The translations under genes and the position numbers were made by a program. Positions 6,326-7,083 of a stretch of DNA of 7,083 nucleotides are shown here, piece by piece. Each line of letters begins with the position of its first letter. Position 1 is the stretch's first letter. A model generated the notes under the pieces. That model did not search any database. It had not been told where the DNA came from and was given only the letters and a program-made list of their open reading frames with translations. The DNA is taken from positions 1 to 7,083 of the forward strand of contig VYDD01000430.1 of the NCBI GenBank assembly GCA_009843625.1. The letters are read 5' to 3'. The DNA comes from Gammaproteobacteria bacterium. GTDB taxonomy: Bacteria > Gemmatimonadota > Gemmatimonadetes > Longimicrobiales > Gaopeijiaceae.

Positions 6326-7083
6326 TCATCCTCCATTGCGGTTGCGGGCCTGCCAGTCCACGGTCGCCACGGCCGACAGGTTTACGATATCCTGCACCGC
6401 GCATCCTCGCTCGACGATGTGCACCGGCTTGGCCATGCCCAGCAGAATGGGGCCGATCGCGTCGGCGCCCCCCAGGTGCTCCAGAAGCTTGTATGAGGCG
6501 TTGGCGGCGGAAAGGCGCGGGAACACCAGGATGTTGGCGGGCCCGGTCAGGTGGGTGAACGGATAGACCTCGCGCAACGCCACGGGGTCCACCGCGGTGT
6601 CGGCCTGCATCTCGCCGTCGATCTCCAGTTCGGGATCGGCCTCGCGCACCAGCTGCACCGCCTGCGCCACGCGCCGGGACTCGTCGTGCGGCGCCGAGCC
6701 GAAGTTGGAGAAGCTCACCATCGCCACCCGCGGCGGGATGCCCAGGTCGCGGACGAAGGAGGCGGTTTGGAGGGCGATGTCGCGCAGGGTCTCGGCGGAG
6801 GGAGCGATGTTCACCGTCGTGTCGGCCAGGAACACCAGGTGGCGGTTGCGGAAGGCCAGCATGTAGAGGCCCGCCACCCGCATGTCCCCCTTGGCCCCGA
6901 TCACCTGCAGCGCCGGGCGCAGGATCTCGGCGTAGTTCGCTTCGATCCCGGCCACGATGGCGTCCGCCTCCCCCTCCTCCACCATGCTGAGGGCGAAGTA
7001 GATGGGCTTGTAGAGGTTCCATTGAGCCTCGGCCAGCGTGAGGCCCTTGCGCGCGCGGCGCTGGAACAGCTTCTCGGCGTAGT
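6326..7083 (-). CDS. maeB: NADP-dependent malic enzyme, C-terminal phosphotransacetylase-like domain (5' end outside window)
   Basis: The last 251 residues are visible, ending at TGA 6328-6326; the N-terminal malic-enzyme catalytic part lies beyond the right edge. The fragment begins YAEKLFQRRARKGLTLAEA and continues with YKPIYFALSMVEEGEADAIV. Landmarks of the phosphotransacetylase-like half of MaeB follow: a RPALQVIG segment, GLYMLAF, the FLADTTVNIAP stretch, VAMVSFSNFGS, the GEMQADTAV stretch, GPANILVFPRL, ILLGMAKPVHIVERG and a final DIVNLSAVATVD. MaeB decarboxylates malate to pyruvate with NADP+ in the cytoplasm. In the E. coli enzyme the C-terminal domain has no transferase role and mediates acetyl-CoA inhibition. 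A stand-alone phosphate acetyltransferase is the main alternative, because only this half is seen; the PVHIVERG...DIVNLSAVATVD ending favours malic enzyme. It is the most upstream visible gene of the operon, and its last codons contain the ribosome site of the M24 gene. Confidence 0.8.
   Translation of the reverse strand, partial: YAEKLFQRRARKGLTLAEAQWNLYKPIYFALSMVEEGEADAIVAGIEANYAEILRPALQVIGAKGDMRVAGLYMLAFRNRHLVFLADTTVNIAPSAETLRDIALQTASFVRDLGIPPRVAMVSFSNFGSAPHDESRRVAQAVQLVREADPELEIDGEMQADTAVDPVALREVYPFTHLTGPANILVFPRLSAANASYKLLEHLGGADAIGPILLGMAKPVHIVERGCAVQDIVNLSAVATVDWQARNRNGG
6330..6334 (-). promoter_or_regulatory. Shine-Dalgarno of the M24 gene inside the maeB coding end
   Basis: GGAGG on the minus strand (6334-6330) encodes the terminal Gly-Gly of maeB, directly followed by ATGA that contains the maeB stop. 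It lies eight bases before the M24 ATG at 6321. Ribosomes finishing maeB therefore end on the M24 initiation region, a standard arrangement for translational coupling. It also decides the M24 start in favour of 6321 over the ATG at 6336, which overlaps the ribosome site itself. Confidence 0.7.

Noticed and set aside
4321..6558. A 745-codon plus-strand reading frame, longer than any real gene here
   Set aside because: It is antisense to the M28, M24 and maeB genes, changes character at each gene boundary, and shows no recognisable domain. It is a GC-bias shadow.
1..7083. tRNA or other RNA genes, CRISPR arrays, insertion sequences, integration sites or defence genes
   Set aside because: I looked on both strands and saw no direct-repeat arrays, terminal inverted repeats, transposase or integrase motifs, or tRNA-like cloverleafs. 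Almost all bases are within the six coding regions.

Overview
This window is visibly very GC-rich, densely packed bacterial chromosome. It reads as ordinary metabolic and transport sequence. I see no RNA genes, CRISPR arrays, insertion sequences or phage genes. The high GC, the strong GC bias at third codon positions (which opens very long antisense reading frames), and the secreted M28 and M24 metallopeptidases beside a malic enzyme suggest a free-living peptide- and organic-acid-using bacterium. Gemmatimonadota or a similar high-GC phylum is my best guess, but it is an inference and not proven here.

Layout from left to right. (1) At 1-1421, minus strand, is the N-terminal two thirds or so of an SLC13-type anion permease carrying two cytoplasmic RCK_C (TrkA-C) domains; its C-terminus runs off the left edge. 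(2) At 1458-1868, minus strand and upstream of the permease, is a small membrane-anchored protein of the Holliday-junction-resolvase-like (PD-(D/E)xK fold) family. (3) A 141-bp divergent intergenic region (1869-2009) separates it from (4) a plus-strand DAACS/SLC1-type dicarboxylate or amino-acid symporter (2010-3236). Its cation-binding signature is replaced. (5) A tight convergent junction of 29 bp follows, flanked by a G-quadruplex-type G-run and a hairpin. (6) A minus-strand block then reads, in transcription order, maeB (C-terminal part, 6326-7083) -> secreted M24 metallopeptidase (4915-6321) -> secreted M28 metallopeptidase (3266-4876). The gaps are 4 and 38 bp, so this is most likely one operon, with translational coupling between the first two genes.

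Functional reading. The two exported metallopeptidases would release amino acids or dipeptides outside the cytoplasm. The DAACS and SLC13 carriers would import dicarboxylates, amino acids or other anions. Malic enzyme would link C4 acids to pyruvate and NADPH. This is a plausible nutritional neighbourhood, but the link between the convergent units is inferred only from proximity.

I do not find an obviously new biological system. The items most worth a second look are the DAACS symporter with an altered Na+ site, the G4 plus hairpin structure at the convergent gene ends, a possible leaderless promoter in front of the SLC13 gene, and the M24 enzyme lacking the usual His-Glu and Glu-Pro-Gly landmarks.
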